Shown: positions 1 to 7,325 of the stretch, one piece after another
Layout: the number at the start of each line of letters is the position of its first letter
How positions within the stretch are numbered: the stretch's first letter is position 1
NCBI GenBank assembly: GCA_035569495.1
Contig: DATMMX010000051.1
Coordinates: forward strand, 88,360-152,359
Direction of reading: 5' to 3'
DNA from: DASRDZ01 sp035569495
Lineage (GTDB): Bacteria > Chloroflexota > Dormibacteria > Aeolococcales > Aeolococcaceae
DNA: 64,000 nucleotides
Made by a program: the position numbers and the translations under genes
The notes under the pieces: generated by a model
The model's database searches: none
Told to the model about the DNA's origin: nothing
Seen by the model: the letters and a program-made list of their open reading frames with translations, nothing else

Positions 1-222
1 GTCGGCGCTGCGGTTGGCGATGCGCCTGCCGGCGAACTCGATGTCGCCGCGCATCACCCTGATCATGCCGGAGATGGCACGAAGTGTCGTGGTCTTGCCG
101 GCGCCGTTGGCGCCCAGCAGGGCGACCACCTCGGCCTCCTGCACGTCGAGGTCGACGTTGAACACCACCGGGATGCCACCGTAGCCACAGCGCAGGCCGC
201 GGACGCTGAGCAGCGCGGTCAT
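1..222 (-). CDS. livF: ABC transporter ATP-binding protein LivF (partial, N-terminus only)
   Basis: Only the first 74 codons lie in the window; the gene runs off the left edge. The ATG at 222 reads MTALLSVRGLRCGYGG, and a Walker A motif GANGAGKT sits at residues 37-44. The family energises import of branched-chain amino acids or similar small substrates, working at the inner face of the membrane with LivG. The start overlaps the livG stop by four bases (ATGA), so it is the distal gene of a translationally coupled operon. The identity as LivF, not a second LivG, rests on gene order (after livG) and on the short Walker A region. The substrate is unknown. Confidence 0.9.
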   Translation of the reverse strand, partial: MTALLSVRGLRCGYGGIPVVFNVDLDVQEAEVVALLGANGAGKTTTLRAISGMIRVMRGDIEFAGRRIANRSAD

Positions 223-986
223 GCCGCCGCCTCCCCGAGGTACGCCGCGATCACCGAGGGGTCCTGGCGGATCTGCTCCGGCGGCCCCTCGGCGATGACC
301 CGACCGAAGTCGAGCACGTAGATGTGCTCGCAGGTGCGCATCACCAGGGCCATGTCGTGGTCGACCAGCAGCATGGTGAGGTCGAAGCGGTCGCGCACGC
401 GCACCAGCGTCGCGGCCAGGTCGGCCGTCTCGCGGACGTCGAGCCCGGCGGCCGGTTCGTCGAGCAGCAGCAGGCGCGGGCGGAGACACAGCGCGCGGGC
501 CAGCTCGACGCGGCGCTGGATGCCGACCGACAGAGCGCCGGCGACGCTGTCGGCCACGTCGGAGAGCCCGAGGAAGTGCAGCATGGCTCGGGCGCGCTCC
601 TCGGCGCGGTGCTCCTCGAAGCGCGCCACGGGAAGGCGCAGCGCGTCGGCGAGCATGCCCCGTTGCGACGCGGCGTCGACCGGCACCATGAGGTTCTCCA
701 GCACGGTCATGCGGCCGAAGAGCTGCAGGTTCTGGAAGGTGCGGGCGATGCCCATGCGTGCGCGGCGGTGCGGACGCATGCCGTGCAGGTCGTGGTCACC
801 GTAGCGCACGGTGCCGTCGTCGGGGTCGAAGACGCCGGAGACGATGTTGAACATCGTCGTCTTGCCCGCGCCGTTGGGCCCGATCAAGCCGGCGATCTCG
901 CCCTCGCGCACCTCGAAGCTGACGTCCTGCAGGGCGAACACGCCACCGAAGCGCTTCGACACCCTGTCCACGGTGAGCAGCGCCAT
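219..986 (-). CDS. livG: ABC transporter ATP-binding protein LivG
   Basis: A 255-residue ATPase of the Liv (HAAT) importer family. Walker A GPNGAGKT is at residues 36-43, the LivG-typical insert contains ARTFQNLQLF, the signature is LSVGIQRRVELARAL, Walker B is LLLLDEPAAGLD, and a switch histidine follows in LLVDHDM. The ending VIAAYLGEAAA is usual for LivG. The ATG at 986 was chosen because it starts MALLTVDRVSKRFGG, the normal family N-terminus; the frame is open further upstream but that stretch is antisense to nothing recognisable and lies within livM. It overlaps the livM stop by one base and the livF start by four. Substrate specificity cannot be read from the ATPase. Confidence 0.95.
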   Translation of the reverse strand: MALLTVDRVSKRFGGVFALQDVSFEVREGEIAGLIGPNGAGKTTMFNIVSGVFDPDDGTVRYGDHDLHGMRPHRRARMGIARTFQNLQLFGRMTVLENLMVPVDAASQRGMLADALRLPVARFEEHRAEERARAMLHFLGLSDVADSVAGALSVGIQRRVELARALCLRPRLLLLDEPAAGLDVRETADLAATLVRVRDRFDLTMLLVDHDMALVMRTCEHIYVLDFGRVIAEGPPEQIRQDPSVIAAYLGEAAA

Positions 987-2002
987 CAGGCCACCTCGAC
1001 CACGGGCGCGTCGGCGGGCGGCATCGACGCGTCGCCGCGGCGGCGGTGCAGCGCGTGCCGGATGTCCTCGGCCACCTTGGGGATGATGCCGTCGGGGCTG
1101 TAGACCAGCTGGGCGACCAGCACCGCGCCGAGGATCAGCGAGAACCACTTCGCCGACAGCGGCGTCTTGGCGAGCAGCTCGGGCCCGTACACGAAGAAGG
1201 CACCGCCCAGCGCCGCAGCGGTGAGCACGCCGACGCCCCACACCGTGGCGATGGCGAGCAGCTGCACCGAGTGCAGGAAGTCGTAGGAGCCCGCGCTCAC
1301 CGACTCGTTGGCGACGGCGAGCAGGCACCCCGCCAGACCGGCGATGCCCGCCGAGAGCCCGAAGGCGGCCAGCTTCCAGGCGGTGACGTTGAGGCCCATG
1401 GTGGCGGCGGCCAGCTCGGAGTCGCGCACCGCGCGCAGCACGCGGCCGGCCTTGCCGCTGCGCAGGTTCCACACCAGCAGCACCACCAGCAGGAACATGG
1501 CGAAGGTGAACAGGTAGAAGCCGTACTCGCCGGTGAGCTGGACGCCGAACAGCGAGGGCTTGTGGGGATGCCACTGCAGCGAGCCGCCGGAGAACGCCGG
1601 CAAGGTGTCGGTGGCCAGCACGAAGCGGTCGAAGAACAGCGCCACCGCCACGGTGAGCACCGAGAGCAGCAGTCCGGTGAGCCGCAGCGCGGGGATGCCG
1701 ACCAGCACGCCGACCGCCGCCGCGGCGACCACACCCACCGGCATGGCCAGCCAGAAGCTCCAGCCCTGGCCGTCGACCAGCGCCCCGGTGGTGAAGGCGC
1801 CGATGGCCGCGAAGCTGAACTGGCAGAAGGAGATCTGGCCGACGTAGCCGGAGAGCACCACCACCGACACCACCAGCATGGCGGTGATGGCGGCGAGCGC
1901 GGCCTCGTCCTGGTCGAACGGTGAGAGCAGCGCGGGGATGATCAGGGCCACGGCGATGCCGGCGCCGACCAGGGTGCGGCGGGGACGGGCGGCGATGTTC
2001 AT
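986..2002 (-). CDS. livM: Branched-chain amino-acid type ABC permease LivM
   Basis: A 338-residue polytopic membrane protein with the LivM pattern: repeated hydrophobic helices from residue 10 onward, a GQISFCQFSFAAIGAF segment typical of the family and a conserved cytoplasmic loop with RAVRDSELAAATMGLNV. It forms the transmembrane pore with LivH. The ATG at 2002 (MNIAARPRR) overlaps the livH stop as ATGA, so the two permeases are translationally coupled. The ending PPADAPVVEVA overlaps livG by one base. Family assignment is firm; the transported compound is not known. Confidence 0.94.
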   Translation of the reverse strand: MNIAARPRRTLVGAGIAVALIIPALLSPFDQDEAALAAITAMLVVSVVVLSGYVGQISFCQFSFAAIGAFTTGALVDGQGWSFWLAMPVGVVAAAAVGVLVGIPALRLTGLLLSVLTVAVALFFDRFVLATDTLPAFSGGSLQWHPHKPSLFGVQLTGEYGFYLFTFAMFLLVVLLVWNLRSGKAGRVLRAVRDSELAAATMGLNVTAWKLAAFGLSAGIAGLAGCLLAVANESVSAGSYDFLHSVQLLAIATVWGVGVLTAAALGGAFFVYGPELLAKTPLSAKWFSLILGAVLVAQLVYSPDGIIPKVAEDIRHALHRRRGDASMPPADAPVVEVA

Positions 2003-2910
2003 GCCACCCTCGTCCGCAACTTCGCGCCGCCCACCGAGGGCCGGTAGAGCACTGCCAGCGCGATCAGCACCAGGGCGAAGGTGGACACCTGGGCGAAGCC
2101 ACCGTTGCTGGTGAAGGCGGTCGGCCACTCCTGGGCGCAGCCGAGCAGCACCGCACCCACCAGGGTCATGGGCAGGCTGACCAGCCGTCCGATCAGCGCC
2201 GCGGTGAAGGCGTCGATGACGATGATGGTGAGCGAGTAGGTGTCGAAGTTGATCAGCGGCGTGATCAGCACGCCCGCCACGGCGGCGACCGCCGAGCCGA
2301 GCATCCAGGACACCGCCGTGACCCGGTTGACGTTGATGCCCCACAGCCGCGCCGTCGCGGGGTTGTCAGCCACCGCGCGCATCGCCGCACCCAGCGTTGT
2401 GTAGCGCAGCAGCGCCGCGATGCCGAGGGAGAGGCTCATCGCCACCACGAAGATGGTGAGCCGGTCGTAGCCGATGATCAGGTCGATGCCGGGGACCTTG
2501 AAGCCGCCCTGGGGCACCACCCGGATGGCGCCGTGGTACGAGGTGTCGCCCCAGATCAGCCCCGCCAGCGTCTGCAGCACCAGCAGCCAGCCGATGGTGA
2601 CGGCGACCTTGGTGAGCGGGGAGCGCCCCATCAGCGGGCGGATGGTGAAGTACTCGATGCAGAAGCCGAGCACCGCGCCGGTGACGACCGCCGCGAGCAG
2701 CCCGAGCAGCACGGGCAGCCCCATCACCTGCGAGACCTGGTAGGCCACGAAGGTGGCGAACATGGCCACCGCGCCGTGGGCGAAGTTGAGCACGCCGGAG
2801 ACGCGGTAGATGAGCACCAGCCCGGTGGCCGCGAGCGCATACACGCCGCCGAGCGCCAGCCCGCTGACGGTGAATGTGGGGATCAGCGACAGTCCACCCA
2901 GGACGTGCAC
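1999..2910 (-). CDS. livH: Branched-chain amino-acid type ABC permease LivH
   Basis: A 303-residue membrane permease with the family hallmark GVLNFAHGAVAMFATF near residue 40 and a cytoplasmic EAA-like loop containing MRAVADNPATARLWGINV. I chose the GTG at 2910 (VHVLGGLSLIPTF) because an AGGAGGG ribosome site lies just upstream and the first membrane helix starts directly after it; the ATG about 110 bases further up would add a non-hydrophobic, Thr/Arg-rich stretch that overlaps the preceding gene. It follows the binding-protein gene by 13 bases and overlaps livM by four. It pairs with LivM as the transport channel. Confidence 0.93.
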   Translation of the reverse strand: MHVLGGLSLIPTFTVSGLALGGVYALAATGLVLIYRVSGVLNFAHGAVAMFATFVAYQVSQVMGLPVLLGLLAAVVTGAVLGFCIEYFTIRPLMGRSPLTKVAVTIGWLLVLQTLAGLIWGDTSYHGAIRVVPQGGFKVPGIDLIIGYDRLTIFVVAMSLSLGIAALLRYTTLGAAMRAVADNPATARLWGINVNRVTAVSWMLGSAVAAVAGVLITPLINFDTYSLTIIVIDAFTAALIGRLVSLPMTLVGAVLLGCAQEWPTAFTSNGGFAQVSTFALVLIALAVLYRPSVGGAKLRTRVA

Positions 2911-2923
2911 GGACCACTCCCTC

Positions 2924-4330
2924 CTAGAAGCAGTTCCAACCGGAGTAGGTGTCCCACGTGTTGTTGGCCCGCTTGATCCACTGCAGGCAGTGGTTGGGGT
3001 CGTGGGAGTTCTCCGCCGCATAGGACAGCGGCACGGTGAGCCCGGTCTGGAAGTCCTTGATGCCGTTCAGCGAGTTGACCAGCGACTGCCGCGTGACCGG
3101 CTGCGAGCCGATCCGCTTGACCGCCTCGACGAACAGCTTGGCGGCGACCCAGTCGCCCTCGGAGTACACGTCGAGCTTCGACATCTGGCTCGGGAAGTAC
3201 TTCTTGATCGCGTTGAGGTACTCGGCGACCGCCGTGTCACTCTCGTGGCCGACGGGTTCGACCAGCGGCGTCAGCGACTCGGCGTTGCCGAACGCATCGT
3301 TTCCGTACTGCTCCTCCGCCGACCCCTTGTCGAGGCCGGAGCCGAAGAACTTCACCTTGAACTGCTGGCTCTGCATCGCCTGGAAGAGGCGCCCGTAGGA
3401 GAACGGGTCGAGCCCGCCGATGATCGAGTCGACATTCTTGCTGCGCAGGTCGACCACGGTGTCCGTGTAGTCGGCCTTGGTGGCGTCGACGGTGACCACG
3501 TCGGCCTCGTGGATCCCCTTGGAGTGCAGCGCGTCGAGCAGGTACTTCAACGTCTGCTGGGTGAAGTTGGTGTTGAGGATGACGATGCCCGGCGCCTTGA
3601 TCGGGGTGCCGGCATCAGTCGTGAGGTCGGCGGTGTGCAGGCCCTGCGCCGTGGCGCCGCGCGCCAGGTCGATCGACACCGGGTAGGACAGCGGGTCGCT
3701 GAACTCCGCCGGCACGCCGAGCCCGCCGATGACCGGCAGCCCGTGGCTGGTGAGGTACGGCACCTCGGGCTGCTCGCTGCTCGCCGACAGCGGCCCGACC
3801 ATGGCCAGGATGTTGCTGCCCAGGAGCTGCTGCGAGCACTGGTGCCCGCGGGTCGGGTCGTAGGCCGAGTCGCAGTCGATGAGCTGGAACTTGTAGCCGT
3901 TGACGCCGCCCTGGGCGTTGACCTGGTTGAAGTACGCGCGCACCGTGTCGCGCTCGACGGTGGAGTCGAGCACGCCGGTCTCGTCGTACATGCCGCCGAC
4001 GGTGATCACGCCGTGCGACACGCCGATCGGCTGGTTGGACAGGGCCACGCCCGAGCCGCCGCCGCTCGACGCTCCCCCGCCGGAGTGCGTGCCGCCCGAG
4101 GACACCGTGGTGCCGCCGGCCACCGCCGGGCCGGCGCCCGGTGTCACGGCGTCAGCAGAGCCCGGGGTGGGTGTCGACGTGTCGGCGGTGCCGCTGCCGG
4201 GCGCCAAAGGGGCCACCGTGGTGCCGGTCGTGCGCGAGCCCAGCTCGAACGCCACCGCGCCGCCGAGGCCAAGCGTGGCCACCACGCTCGCCCCCACGAA
4301 GGCGATCGCAATTCTCTCCGGGAGGTCCAT
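2924..4330 (-). CDS. Membrane-anchored Liv-type substrate-binding protein
   Basis: A 468-residue type-1 periplasmic-binding-fold protein (Peripla_BP_6 family), first gene of the Liv operon. Residues about 9-30 are a hydrophobic helix (IAIAFVGASVVATLGL) with no lipobox cysteine. A Ser/Thr/Pro/Gly linker of roughly 70 residues follows, and the ligand-binding part begins near VSHGVITVGGMYDETG. Two cysteines in the core (DCDSAYDPTRGHQC) could form a disulfide. The likely topology is an N-terminal membrane anchor with the binding domain outside, presenting ligand to LivHM. The ending CLQWIKRANNTWDTYSGWNCF is typical of these receptors. The ligand is not predictable; a paralogue of nearly the same size lies at 50.8-52.2 kb in the second Liv operon. 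Confidence 0.9.
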   Translation of the reverse strand: MDLPERIAIAFVGASVVATLGLGGAVAFELGSRTTGTTVAPLAPGSGTADTSTPTPGSADAVTPGAGPAVAGGTTVSSGGTHSGGGASSGGGSGVALSNQPIGVSHGVITVGGMYDETGVLDSTVERDTVRAYFNQVNAQGGVNGYKFQLIDCDSAYDPTRGHQCSQQLLGSNILAMVGPLSASSEQPEVPYLTSHGLPVIGGLGVPAEFSDPLSYPVSIDLARGATAQGLHTADLTTDAGTPIKAPGIVILNTNFTQQTLKYLLDALHSKGIHEADVVTVDATKADYTDTVVDLRSKNVDSIIGGLDPFSYGRLFQAMQSQQFKVKFFGSGLDKGSAEEQYGNDAFGNAESLTPLVEPVGHESDTAVAEYLNAIKKYFPSQMSKLDVYSEGDWVAAKLFVEAVKRIGSQPVTRQSLVNSLNGIKDFQTGLTVPLSYAAENSHDPNHCLQWIKRANNTWDTYSGWNCF

Positions 4331-4443
4331 GGGTGATGGTCTCCTCGTCCAACCGTGGGTCCGCCTCGCGAGTCCCGGCTCGCGCTCTTCTCCTGCCCCT
4401 CAAGGACGCCGCGCGTACCCGAGTTCTTGCAGTCGTGATGCGG

Positions 4444-6642
4444 CTACGCGGTGGCAGCGCTCCGCCGCCGCCGTCGCAGCACCAGCAGCGCGCCCAGCAG
4501 ACCACCGCCCGCCAGCGGCACGGCGGCCGCCACCGGGAACTCGGCGACGCCGGCGGTCGGCCCGCCGCAGTTGGCCGCGGCGAGGGGGCAGCCGGACACC
4601 TGGTGGGTGTAGGCGATCTCGGTGTTGGCGCCGCCCAGGTCGCGGGCGTAGACGATGCCCAGGTTGCCCTGGCGGTCGAGCTTCATGTCGAAGAAGTCGA
4701 GCAGCTTGCGGCTGCCGCCCGTGCAGCCCGCGCCCATGGTGCAGATGACGCCCTGGTGGAAGCCGCTCTGCACCACGCCGGTGGCCACACTGGGCGCGGT
4801 CGAGCCGGCCGCGGTGACCTCGGCGGCGTACACGTTCCACGAGGTGGACGGGTCCACGGTGTTCATGTCGCCCTTGACGCCGGTGCCGTACCAGGACACC
4901 GCCACCTGCCCGTCGGCACCGGCGACGACGTTGGGGAACACAGCGGTCTTGGAGACGCCCTTGGACACCTCCAGCGGGGCCGTCCAGGTCGCGCCCTTGT
5001 CGGCCGACGAGGCCAGGTAGAGGTTGAAGCCGTCACCCTTGTCCTCGATCCAGGCGACGTAGAGGCGCCCGGCGGCGTCGACGGCGGAGACGGGGAAGTC
5101 GTTGCCGGTGTCGCCGAAGACGCCGTGGCCGGCGCCCTGGACGAAGCTGTAGGTGAAGTTGAGGCCGTCGTTGGTCGTGGCGATGCCGATGCCCTTGCCC
5201 GCCACCTGGTAGGGGAAGGGGAAGTAGAGGGTGCCGTCGGGGCTGATCGAGGGACGGCCCGGCGAGGTCGCGCCGCTGGTCACGGGCACGCCGTTGACCT
5301 GGTCGGGAACCTGCCCGGGCTTCTCGACGCAGGGACCGGCGACGACACCGGGGCAGTCGACCCACTCCGGCACGGCGATGCGCTCCTGCGGGAAGAACTC
5401 GGTGGTGGCCGAGCCGAGCGGCGTGCCCAGCGGCGCCTTGACCACCATCAGGCCCTTGATGCCGTCGTAGATGCCGTACAGGGCGTCCTCGCCGGGTGCG
5501 TAGACGAACCACTCGCGATCGGCGAGGACGTCGTGCGAGGCCGGCGACCAGGTCCAGCTCTTGGTGTCGGACGAGGAGTAGATCGAGTCCGAGCCGAGCC
5601 ACAGCTCGCCCTCGTACACGGTGCCGCGCTTGTCGACGGCCAGCTCGGTGTCACCACCGGTGGTGGCGTTGCTGGCGCCGCTGGGGAAGATCGGTTGCGA
5701 CCAGGTCGCGCCGCTGTCGGTCGACTTCCAGACCGGGCTGGCCTGCGAGTTGCAGCAGATGACGATGGTGCGCGGCGTCGAGACGTAGAGCGTGCCGTCG
5801 ACCGGCGAGACCGCCAGCGAAGGCTCCCCGCACGGGTTGTAGCAGGTGTCGGTGAACCCCCCGGTCTGGCCCGACTTGGGCAGCACCAGGGGATTCGAGA
5901 AGCACAGCGCGCTGGTGCACGGCGGCGGCGTCGGCGAGGGCGCCGGCACCGGCGGCGTGCCCGTGGTCACGCTGAACGACGACGGCGCGGCCGTCGAGTT
6001 GTAGTGCACCTGGCTGGCCTGGCCGCCGTCGGTGAAGTGGGGCGCCATGACCACGACCAGGTTGCTGCCGACGAAACCGCCGAGCTGGGTGGTGCAGTGG
6101 TGGCTGGCGTCCCACGCTGCGCAGTCGAGGTCGACGGCGACCTGGCTCGGGGTGGGACCGACGGTCTTGAAGTTGGCCGGCGTGTTGGGGTCGGTCTGGG
6201 CCAGCAGGGTGCCGGTGGCGCCGCTGCTGCTGAAGGTGGCGTCCGTGTAGACCTTGATGTCGAGGTCGAGGCCGAGGACGGCCGTCTCGGGGTTCTGCGA
6301 GGCCCACCAGCTCGTCACGTGGATCGCCCCGGTGAGGTAGGTGCCCGTGGGGATCGCCGTGCCCACCCAGTACGGCGCGGGGACGGCGCCGGGCGCGCCG
6401 CTCTGCACGCTGTCGGTCGTGCCCGCCGGCGCCGTGGCGTCGAAGGTGGCGGTGGGGCTGCCACTGGACCGACCCGCGTCGTCGGCCGCGCCGCCGTGGA
6501 AGTAGTACGTCGTCGTCGCCGCCGCCGCGTGGGTCGGGCCGACCACGCCGGCGGCCACGGTCAGGGCCATCGCCAGTCCCGCCACGATGCCGCCGCGCCA
6601 CCGCGAGCGCTCACCGCCGCGCAGAGTCGTCACCGAATGCAT
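4444..6642 (-). CDS. Secreted sialidase-type (BNR/Asp-box) beta-propeller protein, C-terminally anchored
   Basis: A 732-residue exported protein. Residues 1-42 form a signal peptide (Arg-rich start, then IVAGLAMALTVAAGVVG, ending in an Ala-rich cleavage region). The core has several Asp-box repeats characteristic of sialidase-type propellers, for example KSTDSGATWSQP and SADKGATWTAP, plus the EPSLAVSPVDGTLYVS type opening. The end has a hydrophobic segment (VAAAVPLAGGGLLGALLVL) followed by RRRRR, a membrane anchor with a stop-transfer tail but no LPXTG motif. The catalytic residues of true sialidases (Arg triad, Tyr/Glu) were not identified, so glycosidase activity is uncertain; it may be a binding or adhesin propeller. 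It lies 113 bases upstream of the Liv binding-protein gene on the same strand, possibly in the same unit. Confidence 0.85.
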   Translation of the reverse strand: MHSVTTLRGGERSRWRGGIVAGLAMALTVAAGVVGPTHAAAATTTYYFHGGAADDAGRSSGSPTATFDATAPAGTTDSVQSGAPGAVPAPYWVGTAIPTGTYLTGAIHVTSWWASQNPETAVLGLDLDIKVYTDATFSSSGATGTLLAQTDPNTPANFKTVGPTPSQVAVDLDCAAWDASHHCTTQLGGFVGSNLVVVMAPHFTDGGQASQVHYNSTAAPSSFSVTTGTPPVPAPSPTPPPCTSALCFSNPLVLPKSGQTGGFTDTCYNPCGEPSLAVSPVDGTLYVSTPRTIVICCNSQASPVWKSTDSGATWSQPIFPSGASNATTGGDTELAVDKRGTVYEGELWLGSDSIYSSSDTKSWTWSPASHDVLADREWFVYAPGEDALYGIYDGIKGLMVVKAPLGTPLGSATTEFFPQERIAVPEWVDCPGVVAGPCVEKPGQVPDQVNGVPVTSGATSPGRPSISPDGTLYFPFPYQVAGKGIGIATTNDGLNFTYSFVQGAGHGVFGDTGNDFPVSAVDAAGRLYVAWIEDKGDGFNLYLASSADKGATWTAPLEVSKGVSKTAVFPNVVAGADGQVAVSWYGTGVKGDMNTVDPSTSWNVYAAEVTAAGSTAPSVATGVVQSGFHQGVICTMGAGCTGGSRKLLDFFDMKLDRQGNLGIVYARDLGGANTEIAYTHQVSGCPLAAANCGGPTAGVAEFPVAAAVPLAGGGLLGALLVLRRRRRSAATA

Positions 6643-6743
6643 CCGCTTCCACTCCCACGTCTGGCCAATCGTCGGGTCACGCCGGGCTGAGCGCGATCAC
6701 CTCGATGCTGATGACAGTCGGCAGGTGGGGAATCTTGCGCGGG

Positions 6744-7280
6744 CTACGGTTTGGGTTGCAGCCAGAGCACGAAGCGCGACGACTCGCGGTCCTGGTAGGT
6801 GCGGCACTCGTCCTCGATCTCGACGATGCGCGGCGGCAGGTCGTCGCTGCAGAGGCGCTCCGCCTCCTCCACCGAGGCGACGCCGTCGATGCACAGGATC
6901 TCGCCGAGGCGCCCGCCGCCCAGCCCGTCGACCCGGAACGCGCCCGTGTAGAGCACGCCGCGGGTCGCGTAGAAGCGCGAGTACTCATCGGTGATGCCGG
7001 CGTCGAAGGCGAGCATGGCGTCGTCGTCGGGGGTGTGGTACGCGAGGAGCAGGAGCACGTCGTGCGCTTCGCGAAGCAGGGCGGTGCCCAGCGGGCTCGG
7101 TGCGACGGGGGTGTAGACGAGCAGCTCTCCCGCACCGCCGGGCACCGCGCCGTCGAAGGCGAGGTCCGCGCTGCGGAACCGGGCGATCTGCGGCGCGAAG
7201 TCCTCCGGGCGGCCCAAACCGCTGACGGCGAAGGCGCCGCCGTCGTCGTCGCGGAGGAGGATGCGCACCTGGTCGGTCAT
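6744..7280 (-). CDS. Hypothetical protein, possibly YciI/dimeric ferredoxin-like
   Basis: A 178-residue soluble protein read from the ATG at 7280 (MTDQVRILLRDDDGG). An ATG 42 bases upstream is possible but adds only a low-complexity stretch. It appears to contain two similar halves: a region around ELLVYTPVAPSPLG and LLLLAYHTPDDDAML, then a segment LYTGAFRVDGLGGGRLGEIL with VASVEEAERLCSDD that resembles the YciI fold pattern (a 'display, then error/direction' strand-helix layout). No catalytic motif is visible and there is no signal peptide. It is transcribed in the same direction as the flanking secreted-protein genes. I do not recognise the family with certainty. Confidence 0.75.
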   Translation of the reverse strand: MTDQVRILLRDDDGGAFAVSGLGRPEDFAPQIARFRSADLAFDGAVPGGAGELLVYTPVAPSPLGTALLREAHDVLLLLAYHTPDDDAMLAFDAGITDEYSRFYATRGVLYTGAFRVDGLGGGRLGEILCIDGVASVEEAERLCSDDLPPRIVEIEDECRTYQDRESSRFVLWLQPKP

Positions 7281-7325
7281 CGGCTGTGGCGGATCATATG
7301 CGGCCGCCACAGCCGCTGACACGGC

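Noticed and set aside
4444..4560. Sortase LPXTG signal at the sialidase-like C-terminus
   Set aside because: The sequence before the helix has no LPXTG or close variant; the Arg tail alone indicates a membrane anchor.
4141..6690. Long plus-strand frame opposite the sialidase-like gene
   Set aside because: No recognisable protein; the opposite strand encodes clear Asp-box repeats and a signal peptide.
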